Of a stretch of 28,241 bases of DNA, positions 13,925 through 20,630 are shown piece after piece. Positions within the stretch are counted from its first letter, which is position 1. Every line of letters begins with the position of its first letter. The position numbers were made by a program, and so were the translations under genes. The notes below the pieces were generated by a model. The model was given only the letters and a program-made list of their open reading frames with translations, was not told the origin of the DNA and ran no database searches. Source of the DNA: an uncultured Collinsella sp. (GTDB lineage Bacteria > Actinomycetota > Coriobacteriia > Coriobacteriales > Coriobacteriaceae); assembly GCA_900545165.1 (NCBI GenBank), contig UQYA01000011.1:1-28241 (forward strand), given 5' to 3'.

Positions 13925-13977
13925 TTAGCAAAAATTATAAAGTAGTTTATAATTAGGACGGCCGAAAGAGGTCGGCC
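13925..13977 (+). promoter_or_regulatory. hicAB promoter with overlapping operator and RBS hairpin
   Basis: TTAGCA (13925-13930) and a consensus TATAAT (13948-13953) are separated by 17 bases. A perfect inverted repeat, AATTATAAA-GTAG-TTTATAATT (13933-13954), covers the spacer and the -10, the expected place for autorepression by the HicB antitoxin. Downstream, GGCCG (13960-13964) and CGGCC (13973-13977) form a hairpin that holds the toxin ribosome-binding site AAAGAGG in its loop, one base before the hicA start codon. Confidence 0.7.
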
Positions 13978-13978
13978 C

Positions 13979-14164
13979 ATGCAACCTCCTACCTTTCGGG
14001 AAATCATTGCCCTACTCAAGCACGATGGATTCGTGAAGGTCGCGCAAGTCGGTAGTCATGCTAAGTATGTTTCTGGTGACCGTGTTGTCACCGTGAACGG
14101 CTCTGGTGGTGATCGACCAAAGAAGGGCACGTGGGCAAGTATTCGTCGCCAAGCTGGATGGTAG
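13979..14164 (+). CDS. hicA: HicA family mRNA interferase toxin
   Basis: This 61-residue toxin of the HicA family has a dsRBD-like fold that cleaves mRNA. The expected order is present: a helix (FREIIALLKHDGF), then VGSHAKY carrying the catalytic His27, a VVTVNG strand, and KKGTWASIRRQAGW at the C-terminus, equivalent to the usual PKGTLRSILKQAG. The HxxY form differs slightly from the common GSHHxY. The length is normal. The antitoxin gene follows 11 bases after the stop, the classic toxin-first order. The module interrupts the prmC-tsaC neighbourhood, and its leader is A/T-rich, consistent with acquisition. Confidence 0.9.
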   Translation: MQPPTFREIIALLKHDGFVKVAQVGSHAKYVSGDRVVTVNGSGGDRPKKGTWASIRRQAGW

Positions 14165-14175
14165 TTGGAGGCAAA

Positions 14176-14622
14176 ATGAGGCAGCGATTTACCTATGACT
14201 GCGTTCTCATAAAAGAAGACGACGGTTACTGCGCCAGCTTCCCGCAGATTCCCGGCGCCTTTGCCGATGGCGATACACGCGAAGAAGCGATTGCCCATGC
14301 CACCGAGGCGCTGATGGCGTTTTTGGCCGACGACCTCAACAACGGTTTGACTCCGGCAGGGTACGAACACTCGGCCGAGGTCGTGGCCCTTTCAGTCGAA
14401 ATCGACCACGAGGACGCTCGGGAAGCGGCGTGCCGAACATTTAAAGACGCAGCGCTGGACCTCAAAGTCTCCGCTCCACGGATTACCACTCTGGTCAAAG
14501 CCGGAAAGCTCGATGTTGAACTCGTCGACGGCCGTCGGATGATAACGATAGACAGCATCGAGCGCTACGCCGCCCAAAAACGCCACGCCGGCAGGCCAAA
14601 GAAGTTCGTCGCAGTTCAATAA
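14176..14622 (+). CDS. hicB: HicB family antitoxin with DNA-binding tail
   Basis: This 148-residue antitoxin starts with the partly degraded RNase H-like HicB domain: YDCVLIKEDDGYCASFPQIPGAFADG, then TREEAIAHATEALMAFL (about 34-50). The C-terminal part (about 95-148) reads LKVSAPRITTLVKAGKL and RRMITIDSIERYA, a helix-turn-helix or excisionase-like binding segment, and ends in a basic AGRPKK that resembles an AT-hook. It should neutralise HicA and repress the operon by binding the A/T-rich operator upstream. ATG 14176 follows TTGGAGG. No terminator is obvious after it, but an inverted repeat lies further downstream (14670-14738). Confidence 0.88.
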   Translation: MRQRFTYDCVLIKEDDGYCASFPQIPGAFADGDTREEAIAHATEALMAFLADDLNNGLTPAGYEHSAEVVALSVEIDHEDAREAACRTFKDAALDLKVSAPRITTLVKAGKLDVELVDGRRMITIDSIERYAAQKRHAGRPKKFVAVQ

Positions 14623-14669
14623 CCCCCTCACTTTCACCGACTACTAAAGCCGCTCACCAAACCAACATG

Positions 14670-14738
14670 CGCTCTGGGCAAATAGGTTGAATGTTTCGTG
14701 CGAGAATGCCCCTCAGTAAACAAACTTGCACCAGAGCG
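14670..14738. repeat. Inverted repeat ahead of tsaC
   Basis: CGCTCTGG (14670-14677) and CCAGAGCG (14731-14738) are perfect inverted arms 53 bases apart, and pairing extends inward through GCAA/TTGC with one unpaired base. It lies within the tsaC leader, ending 18 bases before the start codon. The arm sequence is the same as the outer arm of the structured elements B and C, in the opposite order, which may be coincidence. Confidence 0.35.
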
Positions 14739-14756
14739 TAAGGGGCTGGCATACAC

Positions 14757-15500
14757 ATGCAGACGGTCTATCGGGTATACAAGGGAACGCGCGAGCCGCA
14801 TCGGCTTGCCGTCGAGCGCGCGGCCGAGGTGCTCGGCCGCGGCGGCCTGGTCTTGATCCCGACCGAGACCGTCTACGGTGTCGCCGTGGCAGTCAACGCC
14901 TTCTCCGATGCCGTCCCCCAAGATACAAGCGAATCCTTGTTGTGGCCGCGCGATCCGCATGCCACCGTTAACGGCGCCGCGGTCCCTGCGCTTGGTACTG
15001 GCTACCGCCGCATCTTTACCCTCAAGCAGCGCAAGCTCACCCAAACGGTCGCCTGGCTGGTCGATGGCGTCGAGGCGCTCGACCGCTATGGCGTGGATAT
15101 CCCGGAAGATGCCCGCGTACTTGCGCGACGATGCTGGCCGGGAGCCCTGACTATCGTGGTCAAGGCGGCTCCCTGCGTGCCGACCTTTATGCGTGCTGCC
15201 GACGACACCGTGGCCCTGCGCGCTTCGGCCTCTCCCGTGGTCCAAGCGCTCATCCGCGCCTGCGGCAGTCCCCTTGCCTGCACGAGCGCTAACACACACG
15301 GCGCGCCCTCGCCGGCAAGCTTTGCCGCCGTCGAAGGTCGCATCCTGGAGGGGGTCGATGTTGCCGTCGACGCCGGCGAGACCCCGTGTCGCGACGCCTC
15401 GACCATCGTGTCGTTCCAGCACGGCGGGCTCCAGATCCTGCGCCAAGGCGCACTTCCCGCATCAGAGATCGAACGGGTCCTGTCCGACCCGATGCAATAG
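14757..15500 (+). CDS. tsaC: Threonylcarbamoyl-AMP synthase (TsaC/Sua5/YrdC)
   Basis: This 247-residue enzyme makes threonylcarbamoyl-AMP from threonine, bicarbonate and ATP, the first step of t6A modification at tRNA position 37. Signatures are GGLVLIPTETVYGVAV (29-44), RRCWPGALTIVV, and the SPLACTSANTHGAPSP segment with the Ser-Ala-Asn motif. A stretch of roughly 30 extra residues (about 52-82) lies between the PTETVYG strand and the IFTLKQRK segment. There the usual KxRP is KQRK, without the proline. The C-terminus ends after the YrdC domain, with no long Sua5 domain. The glycerol kinase gene follows 13 bases later. Confidence 0.92.
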   Translation: MQTVYRVYKGTREPHRLAVERAAEVLGRGGLVLIPTETVYGVAVAVNAFSDAVPQDTSESLLWPRDPHATVNGAAVPALGTGYRRIFTLKQRKLTQTVAWLVDGVEALDRYGVDIPEDARVLARRCWPGALTIVVKAAPCVPTFMRAADDTVALRASASPVVQALIRACGSPLACTSANTHGAPSPASFAAVEGRILEGVDVAVDAGETPCRDASTIVSFQHGGLQILRQGALPASEIERVLSDPMQ

Positions 15501-15513
15501 AAAGGTGTAAGCG

Positions 15514-17055
15514 ATGTCGTTGAATCTGGGCAGCCTGGGCATGGAAGATGCCTCGTTTAACTTTGGCGGTTCCTACATCATGGCGCTCGACTGCGGCACC
15601 ACCTCGGTACTTGCGACCATCGTCGACGAGTACGGCTGCATCGTCGCGCAGGCACGTCGTAGCGTCAAAACCAGCTTCCCGCGTCCCGGTTGGATAGAGC
15701 AAGACCCCATGGAGGTGCTTGCCAGCCAGATCGGCGTGATGATGGAGGTCCAGTTTAAGAGCGGCATCCATTCTGACCGCATCGCCGCCATCGGTATCTC
15801 CAACCAGCGCGAGACCACGGTGGTGTGGGACCGCATAAGCGGCCAACCCATCTATAACGCCATCGTGTGGCAATGCCGTCGCACCGCACCTCTGATCGAC
15901 GAGCTGGTCGAGCGGGGCGCAGAAGAGCTGGTGCGCTCCCGCACGGGACTTACGCTCGATCCGTATTTCTCGGCTTCCAAGGTGCAGTGGATCCTCGACA
16001 ACGTCGACGGTGCGCGTGAGAGCGCGGCGGCGGGCGACCTCATGTTCGGCACCATCGATACCTGGCTCATCTACAACCTCACCGGCAGTCAGGTCTTTGC
16101 CACCGACTACACCAATGCCAGCCGCACGGCGCTCTTTAATATCCATACGCTCGATTGGGACGACGACCTGCTGGCGCTCTTTGACGTTCCACGTTCCATG
16201 ATGCCCGAGGTTCGTTGGAGCTCGGGCGACTACGGCCGCGTCGCGAGCGACATCATGACCAACATGCCGCCCATCATGGGCGTGGCGGGCGATCAGCAGG
16301 CGTCGCTGTTCGGCCACTGCTGCTTCCATCCCGGCCAGACCAAAAACACCTATGGCACGGGTTGCTTTATGCTCATGAACACCGGCGACGAGGTCGTCGA
16401 ATCCAAGAACGGTCTGGTCTCCACGATCGGTATCGCCGCGGACGGCAAGATCAGCTATGCGCTCGAGGGTTCTATCTTTGCCGCCGGCTCAACCATGAAC
16501 TGGCTGCGCAACAACATGGGCATCATCTCGAGTGTGAGCGAGTCCGCGCAACTCGCCGCTTCGATCAACGACAACGAGGGCTGCTACTTCGTCCCCGCCT
16601 TCGCTGGTCTGGGCGCTCCCTGGTGGGACCCGCGTGCCCGCGGTATCGTGTGCGGCCTGACCGGTGCCTCGAGTCGCGCGACCGTTGTGCGTGCGGCCTG
16701 CGAGTCCATGGCCTACCAGAGTTATGACGTGCTGCGCGCCATGGAGCAGGACGTGGGACTTTCGATTGAGCGCCTGTCCGTCGATGGCGGCGCCTCACGC
16801 AACGAGTTCATCATGCAATTCCAGGCCGACCTGCTGGATATCCCCGTGCTGCAATGCGAGACGGTGGAGACCACGGCAATCGGTGCCGCGTACTTGGCGG
16901 GGCTTGCCGTCGGCTATTGGGAAGACCTTGAAGAGCTGGAGCAAAATGCCCAGATCGTTAGGACCTTCCTTCCCCACATGTCCGCCGAGCGTCGCGAGCA
17001 AAACCTTGCGGGCTGGCGTGATGCAGTCAAGCGCTCGCTCAGTACCGCACAGTAG
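15514..17055 (+). CDS. glpK: Glycerol kinase
   Basis: This 513-residue FGGY-family cytoplasmic kinase converts glycerol and ATP to glycerol 3-phosphate. The phosphate-binding loop is ALDCGTTS (24-31). Glycerol-contact residues match the E. coli enzyme: R99/E100 in NQRETT, Y151 in DPYFSASK, and D260 in AGDQQASLFG. Also present are PGWIEQDP, the NTYGTGCFMLMNTG ATP loop, and the late VDGGASRNEFIMQFQADLL. The N-terminus is about 16 residues longer than in E. coli. Start ATG 15514 is kept because AAAGGTG precedes it. Neither a facilitator (glpF) nor a dehydrogenase (glpD) lies next to it. The short gap suggests co-transcription with tsaC. Confidence 0.96.
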   Translation: MSLNLGSLGMEDASFNFGGSYIMALDCGTTSVLATIVDEYGCIVAQARRSVKTSFPRPGWIEQDPMEVLASQIGVMMEVQFKSGIHSDRIAAIGISNQRETTVVWDRISGQPIYNAIVWQCRRTAPLIDELVERGAEELVRSRTGLTLDPYFSASKVQWILDNVDGARESAAAGDLMFGTIDTWLIYNLTGSQVFATDYTNASRTALFNIHTLDWDDDLLALFDVPRSMMPEVRWSSGDYGRVASDIMTNMPPIMGVAGDQQASLFGHCCFHPGQTKNTYGTGCFMLMNTGDEVVESKNGLVSTIGIAADGKISYALEGSIFAAGSTMNWLRNNMGIISSVSESAQLAASINDNEGCYFVPAFAGLGAPWWDPRARGIVCGLTGASSRATVVRAACESMAYQSYDVLRAMEQDVGLSIERLSVDGGASRNEFIMQFQADLLDIPVLQCETVETTAIGAAYLAGLAVGYWEDLEELEQNAQIVRTFLPHMSAERREQNLAGWRDAVKRSLSTAQ

Positions 17056-17101
17056 GGCTGCGATGGGCTGCTCGATACAACAAACCGCTAAACTTATGCA
17101 T

Positions 17102-17155
17102 GGCGTGCGGCGGCAACATTGCTGCGCGCCTTGTCAGCAAGGCCGTTTTGCGGCC
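17102..17155 (+). promoter_or_regulatory. Two hairpins in the upp leader
   Basis: GGCGTGCGGC (17102-17111) pairs with GCTGCGCGCC (17121-17130) over 10 positions with two G-U wobbles. GGCCG-TTTTG-CGGCC (17141-17155) forms a second hairpin. They precede the AAAGGGG ribosome-binding site of upp. Neither has a proper T-run after it. They may slow read-through from glpK or affect upp translation; no known PyrR-type site was recognised. Confidence 0.4.
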
Positions 17156-17178
17156 GCAACGAAAGGGGCAATCAACCC

Positions 17179-17826
17179 ATGACCGTCACCTACGATGCGT
17201 CCCGTGTGACGCTTGTCGATCACCCGCTCGTCCAGCACAAGCTGTCGATCCTGCGCGACAAAAACACCGGCACCAACCAGTTCCGCCAGCTTGTGCGCGA
17301 GCTCGCACTTTTTGACGGCTACGAGGCCATGCGCGACCTGCCCATGGAAGACGTCGAGGTCGAGACCCCCATCACTACCGCCACGTTCAAACAGCTTGCC
17401 GGCAAGAAACTCGCCATCGTGCCCATCCTGCGTGCGGGCCTTGGCATGGTCGACGGCATCCTCGACCTGGTGCCCTCCGCTCGCGTGGGCCACATCGGCA
17501 TGGAGCGCGACGAGTTCACCCACGAGCCGCACGAGTATTACTGCAAGATGCCCAAGGATATCGACCAGCGCATCTGCCTGGTCGTCGACCCCATGCTTGC
17601 CACGGGCGGTTCGGCCGAGATGGCCATCAGCTACCTGCGCGAGCGCGGTGTCAAGGACATCCGCATGCTGTGCATCGTCGCGGCCCCCGAGGGCCTCAAG
17701 TCGCTGACTGAGAAGGATCCTGATGTGTATATCTATACCTGCGCCATCGACGACCATCTCAACGAGGCTGCCTACATCGTTCCCGGCCTCGGCGACGCCG
17801 GCGACCGCATCTACGGCACGCTGTAA
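17179..17826 (+). CDS. upp: Uracil phosphoribosyltransferase
   Basis: This 215-residue salvage enzyme joins uracil and PRPP to give UMP in the cytoplasm. The PRPP-binding loop is VVDPMLATGGS (about 135-145). The preceding VPILRAGLGMVDG (81-93) and the C-terminal GLGDAGDRIYGT uracil-binding segment are hallmark UPRT motifs. The length matches the family (about 208-215). ATG 17179 follows GAAAGGGG, and the longer in-frame start upstream lies in the hairpin leader and lacks homology. It stands just before the atp operon, with about 200 bases between. Confidence 0.97.
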   Translation: MTVTYDASRVTLVDHPLVQHKLSILRDKNTGTNQFRQLVRELALFDGYEAMRDLPMEDVEVETPITTATFKQLAGKKLAIVPILRAGLGMVDGILDLVPSARVGHIGMERDEFTHEPHEYYCKMPKDIDQRICLVVDPMLATGGSAEMAISYLRERGVKDIRMLCIVAAPEGLKSLTEKDPDVYIYTCAIDDHLNEAAYIVPGLGDAGDRIYGTL

Positions 17827-18018
17827 TCTCTGAGCCATACCGGCTAACGTCGAAAATACGAAGAAATGGTGCGCGCGGGCGAGCAAAAGACGTCCACGCG
17901 CACTCCTGTTAACGGACGTTTTGCGCTGAGGGGTTCGAGAAAAACGTATTACCGTACCTGCGGCATAAAGAAGGTCTTAAGAAAACGAACAGGTGCGTAT
18001 TAACCGATGCTTTTTCGG

Positions 18019-18046
18019 TTGTACTTTAGCGATTGGCTCGTACAAT
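18019..18046 (+). promoter_or_regulatory. Candidate atp operon promoter
   Basis: TTGTAC (18019-18024) and TACAAT (18041-18046) are 16 bases apart and lie about 60 bases before the first atp gene. TTGTAC and GTACAA (18040-18045) form a perfect inverted pair covering both promoter elements, which could be a regulator site or coincidence. The upstream part of this gap (17827-18018) has modest GC hairpins but no gene. Confidence 0.5.
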
Positions 18047-18108
18047 AGTCACCAATGTTTGGCGGGAACTGTCCTGTGAGGCGATAAAAAAGGAAAGTGA
18101 GGACGCCA

Positions 18109-18420
18109 GTGTTTCAGATAGCCGATCTGCTCGCTATCGTTGCAGGTGCCATCGCGGGCGCGATTGCCTTCCTTCCCTTTGTCTTTACGCTCAAGCCGGT
18201 TCTTGACGATAAGCAGAATGCGGACATGCTCAAGGGTATGGTGAGTCTCGCGGTCTCGGCAATCGCGTTGCTTGTCTTTACCTTGGTTGTGTTTGTGTTG
18301 TTCGGAGAGGCATTTCGCATGTTCCTCCTGGGCGAGGCGATCGGCTTCGTGGCCTTTATGGCCGCCTGCGCGGTTCGCGTCGCCAAGGCGCTGCGAGATC
18401 CTCATGAGGTCGAAAGGTAA
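18109..18420 (+). CDS. ATP synthase operon membrane protein, AtpI-like
   Basis: This small 103-residue membrane protein has about three to four hydrophobic helices (IVAGAIAGAIAFLPFVF, VSLAVSAIALLVFTLVVFVLF and MFLLGEAIGFVAFMAAC). Sequence identity to known AtpI is not obvious, so assignment rests on size, topology and first position in the atp operon. In other bacteria AtpI assists c-ring assembly. GTG 18109 is preferred because GAGG lies 6 bases before it; GTG 18097 is the alternative, with poorer spacing. The atpB start follows 3 bases after the stop. Confidence 0.7.
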   Translation: MFQIADLLAIVAGAIAGAIAFLPFVFTLKPVLDDKQNADMLKGMVSLAVSAIALLVFTLVVFVLFGEAFRMFLLGEAIGFVAFMAACAVRVAKALRDPHEVER

Positions 18421-18423
18421 GTC

Positions 18424-19227
18424 GTGGAAATTTTTGAAAAGCTGCCTGATGAGATTAATCATCTGGTCAGCGAGTTCAGCTCCACCCCTGTCGTGGGCGA
18501 TCTGAGCTGCGGCATCACGCAGTACTCGTTTTGGCTGATCGTCTCCACGATCGTGCTCCTGATCGTCCTGGCCGTGTTCAAGAAGAAGCAGACCCTGGTT
18601 CCCAAGGGCTTCTTCGTCAACGGTTTCGAGTACATCATCGAGTACGTCGAGAACGATATCGGCAAGGGTGTCGTGGGTGAGAACTGGAAGAAGCACTTCC
18701 CGTTCCTGTGCTCGCTTTTCCTGTTCATCCTGATCAACAACATGATCGGCCTGATCCCGGGAATGAAGCCCGGCACCGGCGCAATCGGCTCCACCGCCGC
18801 GCTCGCCATCTTCGCCTTCGTGTACTTCATCTACTACGGATGCAAGGCTCACGGCGTGATCGGCTACATCAAGAGCCTCGCCCCGCAGGGCGTGAGCTTC
18901 CCGATGAACGTGCTCGTGTGGGTCGTCGAGCTTTTCTCGACCTTCCTGCGCCTCATCACGCTCGCCGTCCGTCTGTTCTGCAACATGTTCGCAGGACACG
19001 TGGTCATGGGCTCGTTCGCCATCATGGCGAGCATGTTCATGCAGCCGCTGCTTCAGCAGGTTTCCGCGGCCCACGCCGTCGGCGCCCTGCCTTCGCTGGC
19101 CTGGCTTGCCATCCTCATCCTGATCTATGCGATCGAGCTTGTGGTCGGCGCCATCCAGGCTTACGTCTTCACGGTCCTTACCGCCGTGTATGTCTCCGAG
19201 GCAGAGGAGGTCGCGGAGGAGGAGTAA
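18424..19227 (+). CDS. atpB: F1Fo ATP synthase subunit a
   Basis: This 267-residue Fo membrane subunit forms the proton half-channels against the c-ring. The essential arginine is R183 in LITLAVRLFCNMFAGH, the equivalent of E. coli R210, and the usual Gly of RLFGNM is a Cys here. The conserved final helix IELVVGAIQAYVFTVLTAVY includes Q245. N-terminal residues 1-35 are amphipathic and acidic, and the C-terminus ends in a cluster of glutamates. The start is GTG 18424, preceded by AAAGGT. A 124-base gap with a weak GCCGG/CCGGC hairpin separates it from atpE. Confidence 0.95.
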   Translation: MEIFEKLPDEINHLVSEFSSTPVVGDLSCGITQYSFWLIVSTIVLLIVLAVFKKKQTLVPKGFFVNGFEYIIEYVENDIGKGVVGENWKKHFPFLCSLFLFILINNMIGLIPGMKPGTGAIGSTAALAIFAFVYFIYYGCKAHGVIGYIKSLAPQGVSFPMNVLVWVVELFSTFLRLITLAVRLFCNMFAGHVVMGSFAIMASMFMQPLLQQVSAAHAVGALPSLAWLAILILIYAIELVVGAIQAYVFTVLTAVYVSEAEEVAEEE

Positions 19228-19351
19228 TCTTCCGTTCGCGCCTTAAAGGTAAGGCAATTCGTTAAACCGCCGGTGCCCGTACCCATGGAGCCCGGCAGTT
19301 ATAAAAAGGTTATCCTGCGTGAAATAAGACACGCACGACAAAGGAGGAATC

Positions 19352-19546
19352 GTGGGAGTTATCGGTTACGGTCTCGGTGTTATCGGCGCTGGTCTTGCTA
19401 TCGGCCTGTCTGCTCTGGGTGCTACGGGTGCTATGGCCCGTCAGCCTGAGGTCCAGGGCCGCGTGTTCACCGTCTTCATCATGGGCTCCGCCTTCGGCGA
19501 GGCTCTGGCTCTGATCGGCTTCGTTGTCGCGCTGATCGTTAAATAG
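19352..19546 (+). CDS. atpE: F1Fo ATP synthase subunit c (short form)
   Basis: This 64-residue c-ring subunit is a hairpin of two helices. The glycine-rich first helix is GLGVIGAGLAIGLSALG, the cytoplasmic loop is ARQPE (29-33), and the ion-binding glutamate is E50 in the second helix (SAFGEALALIGFVVALI). It is shorter than the usual 70-85 residues because both ends are trimmed. The residue after E50 is Ala, and the helix-1 position that is Gln in Na+-type c subunits is hydrophobic, so H+ coupling is predicted. The start codon is GTG 19352, behind AAGGAGG, the strongest ribosome-binding site in the operon. That fits the high copy number of subunit c. Confidence 0.94.
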   Translation: MGVIGYGLGVIGAGLAIGLSALGATGAMARQPEVQGRVFTVFIMGSAFGEALALIGFVVALIVK

Positions 19547-19561
19547 CACGGAGCGTCAAGT

Positions 19562-20164
19562 ATGAATCTTTCATCCCAGAAGAGCGCGATCGCACTCTCC
19601 GCGTCCGCGGCCGCGCTGCTTATGCCGGTTTCCGCGTTCGCCGAGGACGGCGCTGCCGGTGCGGACATCCTCATCCCTAAGATGGCGGAGTTCATCCCGG
19701 CGCTTATCGCCTTCCTGATCATCTGGATCGTGCTGGCAAAGGTCGCCCTGCCGGGCATCATGAAAACCATGGAGGAGCGCGGCAAGAAGATCGAGGAGAG
19801 TCTCGACGAGGCCGAGAAGACCAAGCAGGAGGCTATCGCCAAGCGCGCTGAGTCCGACTCGATCGTCACCGACGCCCGTCGTCAGGCTGCCGACATCGTT
19901 CTCGAGGCCCGTAAGGACGCCGAGTCCGAGCGCGCCCGTATCATCGAGGCTGCTCACAAGGAGGCCGAGGAGATCATCGCCAAGGCCCATACGACCGTCG
20001 AGGACGAGCGCAAGTCCATTTACGCCGGTGCCGCGAGCTCCATCGCCGACCTGTCCGTTGCCGTCGCCACCAAGATCGTGGGCGAGGCACTCGAGGACGA
20101 TGCCGAGCAGAAGAAGCTCATCGAGCGCTACATCCAGGAAGCAGGTAGCCTGAATGCCGACTAG
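19562..20164 (+). CDS. atpF: F1Fo ATP synthase subunit b
   Basis: This 200-residue peripheral-stalk subunit has a membrane helix at about 41-63 (FIPALIAFLIIWIVLAKVALP) and then a long charged, Ala/Glu/Lys-rich coiled coil. Ahead of the helix is an N-terminal stretch (1-28) with the look of a cleavable signal peptide: a hydrophobic core ending in PVSAFAED. E. coli subunit b lacks this, but it occurs in some Gram-positive lineages. The start ATG 19562 follows GGAG. The 3' end overlaps atpH by 11 bases, so translation is probably coupled. Confidence 0.94.
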   Translation: MNLSSQKSAIALSASAAALLMPVSAFAEDGAAGADILIPKMAEFIPALIAFLIIWIVLAKVALPGIMKTMEERGKKIEESLDEAEKTKQEAIAKRAESDSIVTDARRQAADIVLEARKDAESERARIIEAAHKEAEEIIAKAHTTVEDERKSIYAGAASSIADLSVAVATKIVGEALEDDAEQKKLIERYIQEAGSLNAD

Positions 20165-20630
20165 CCGCTATCAGGACAAGGTGCTCGAGACCTACGCGCG
20201 CTCCCTTCTGGAAGCCGCTAAGGCCGAGGACCATGTGTTTGAGGACCTCGAGATGATCGAGCGCCTGGCTTCTGCCAGCCCCGAGATCATCGCCGTGCTC
20301 GACACCATGTCCAAGCGCGACCAGCTCGACCTTCTTCCCAAGGTGGCAGCTGCCTTTAAGTATGTTGCCGAGGAAGACGAGGATGTAGTGGGCGTGACCG
20401 TCACCACGGCGATCCCGCTCGACGACGAGCTGCGTCAAACCATCACTAAGAAATGCGAGCAGGACTTCGGCCGCAAGGTATTCCTTATCGAGCAGGTCGA
20501 CCCGTCTATCGTGGGCGGCCTGGTGCTCGAGGCCCGCGGCGAGCGTCGTGACATTTCCGTCAAGACGCAGCTGCGCATCGCGCAGGAGACCCTCGCAAAC
20601 TCTGCTAATTCGTACGGAGGTGAAGCCTAA
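20154..20630 (+). CDS. atpH: F1Fo ATP synthase subunit delta
   Basis: This 158-residue subunit (OSCP equivalent) joins the b-stalk to the top of the alpha/beta hexamer. The N-terminal helical domain begins YQDKVLETYARSLLEAAK, and the conserved C-terminal segment is QVDPSIVGGLVLEARGERRDISVKTQL. It is some 20 residues shorter than typical delta subunits. The start overlaps the end of atpF by 11 bases and no separate start is better. Its TAA shares one base with the ATG of atpA. Confidence 0.93.
   Translation: MPTSRYQDKVLETYARSLLEAAKAEDHVFEDLEMIERLASASPEIIAVLDTMSKRDQLDLLPKVAAAFKYVAEEDEDVVGVTVTTAIPLDDELRQTITKKCEQDFGRKVFLIEQVDPSIVGGLVLEARGERRDISVKTQLRIAQETLANSANSYGGEA

Noticed and set aside
17102..17155. 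PyrR-type attenuator ahead of upp
   Set aside because: Hairpins are present, but no PyrR-binding consensus or terminator/antiterminator switch with a T-run can be seen.
18043..19227. Frameshift in atpB suggested by the Cys in RLFCNM
   Set aside because: The frame is continuous with all flanking motifs and the essential Arg intact; this is a simple substitution of the usual Gly.
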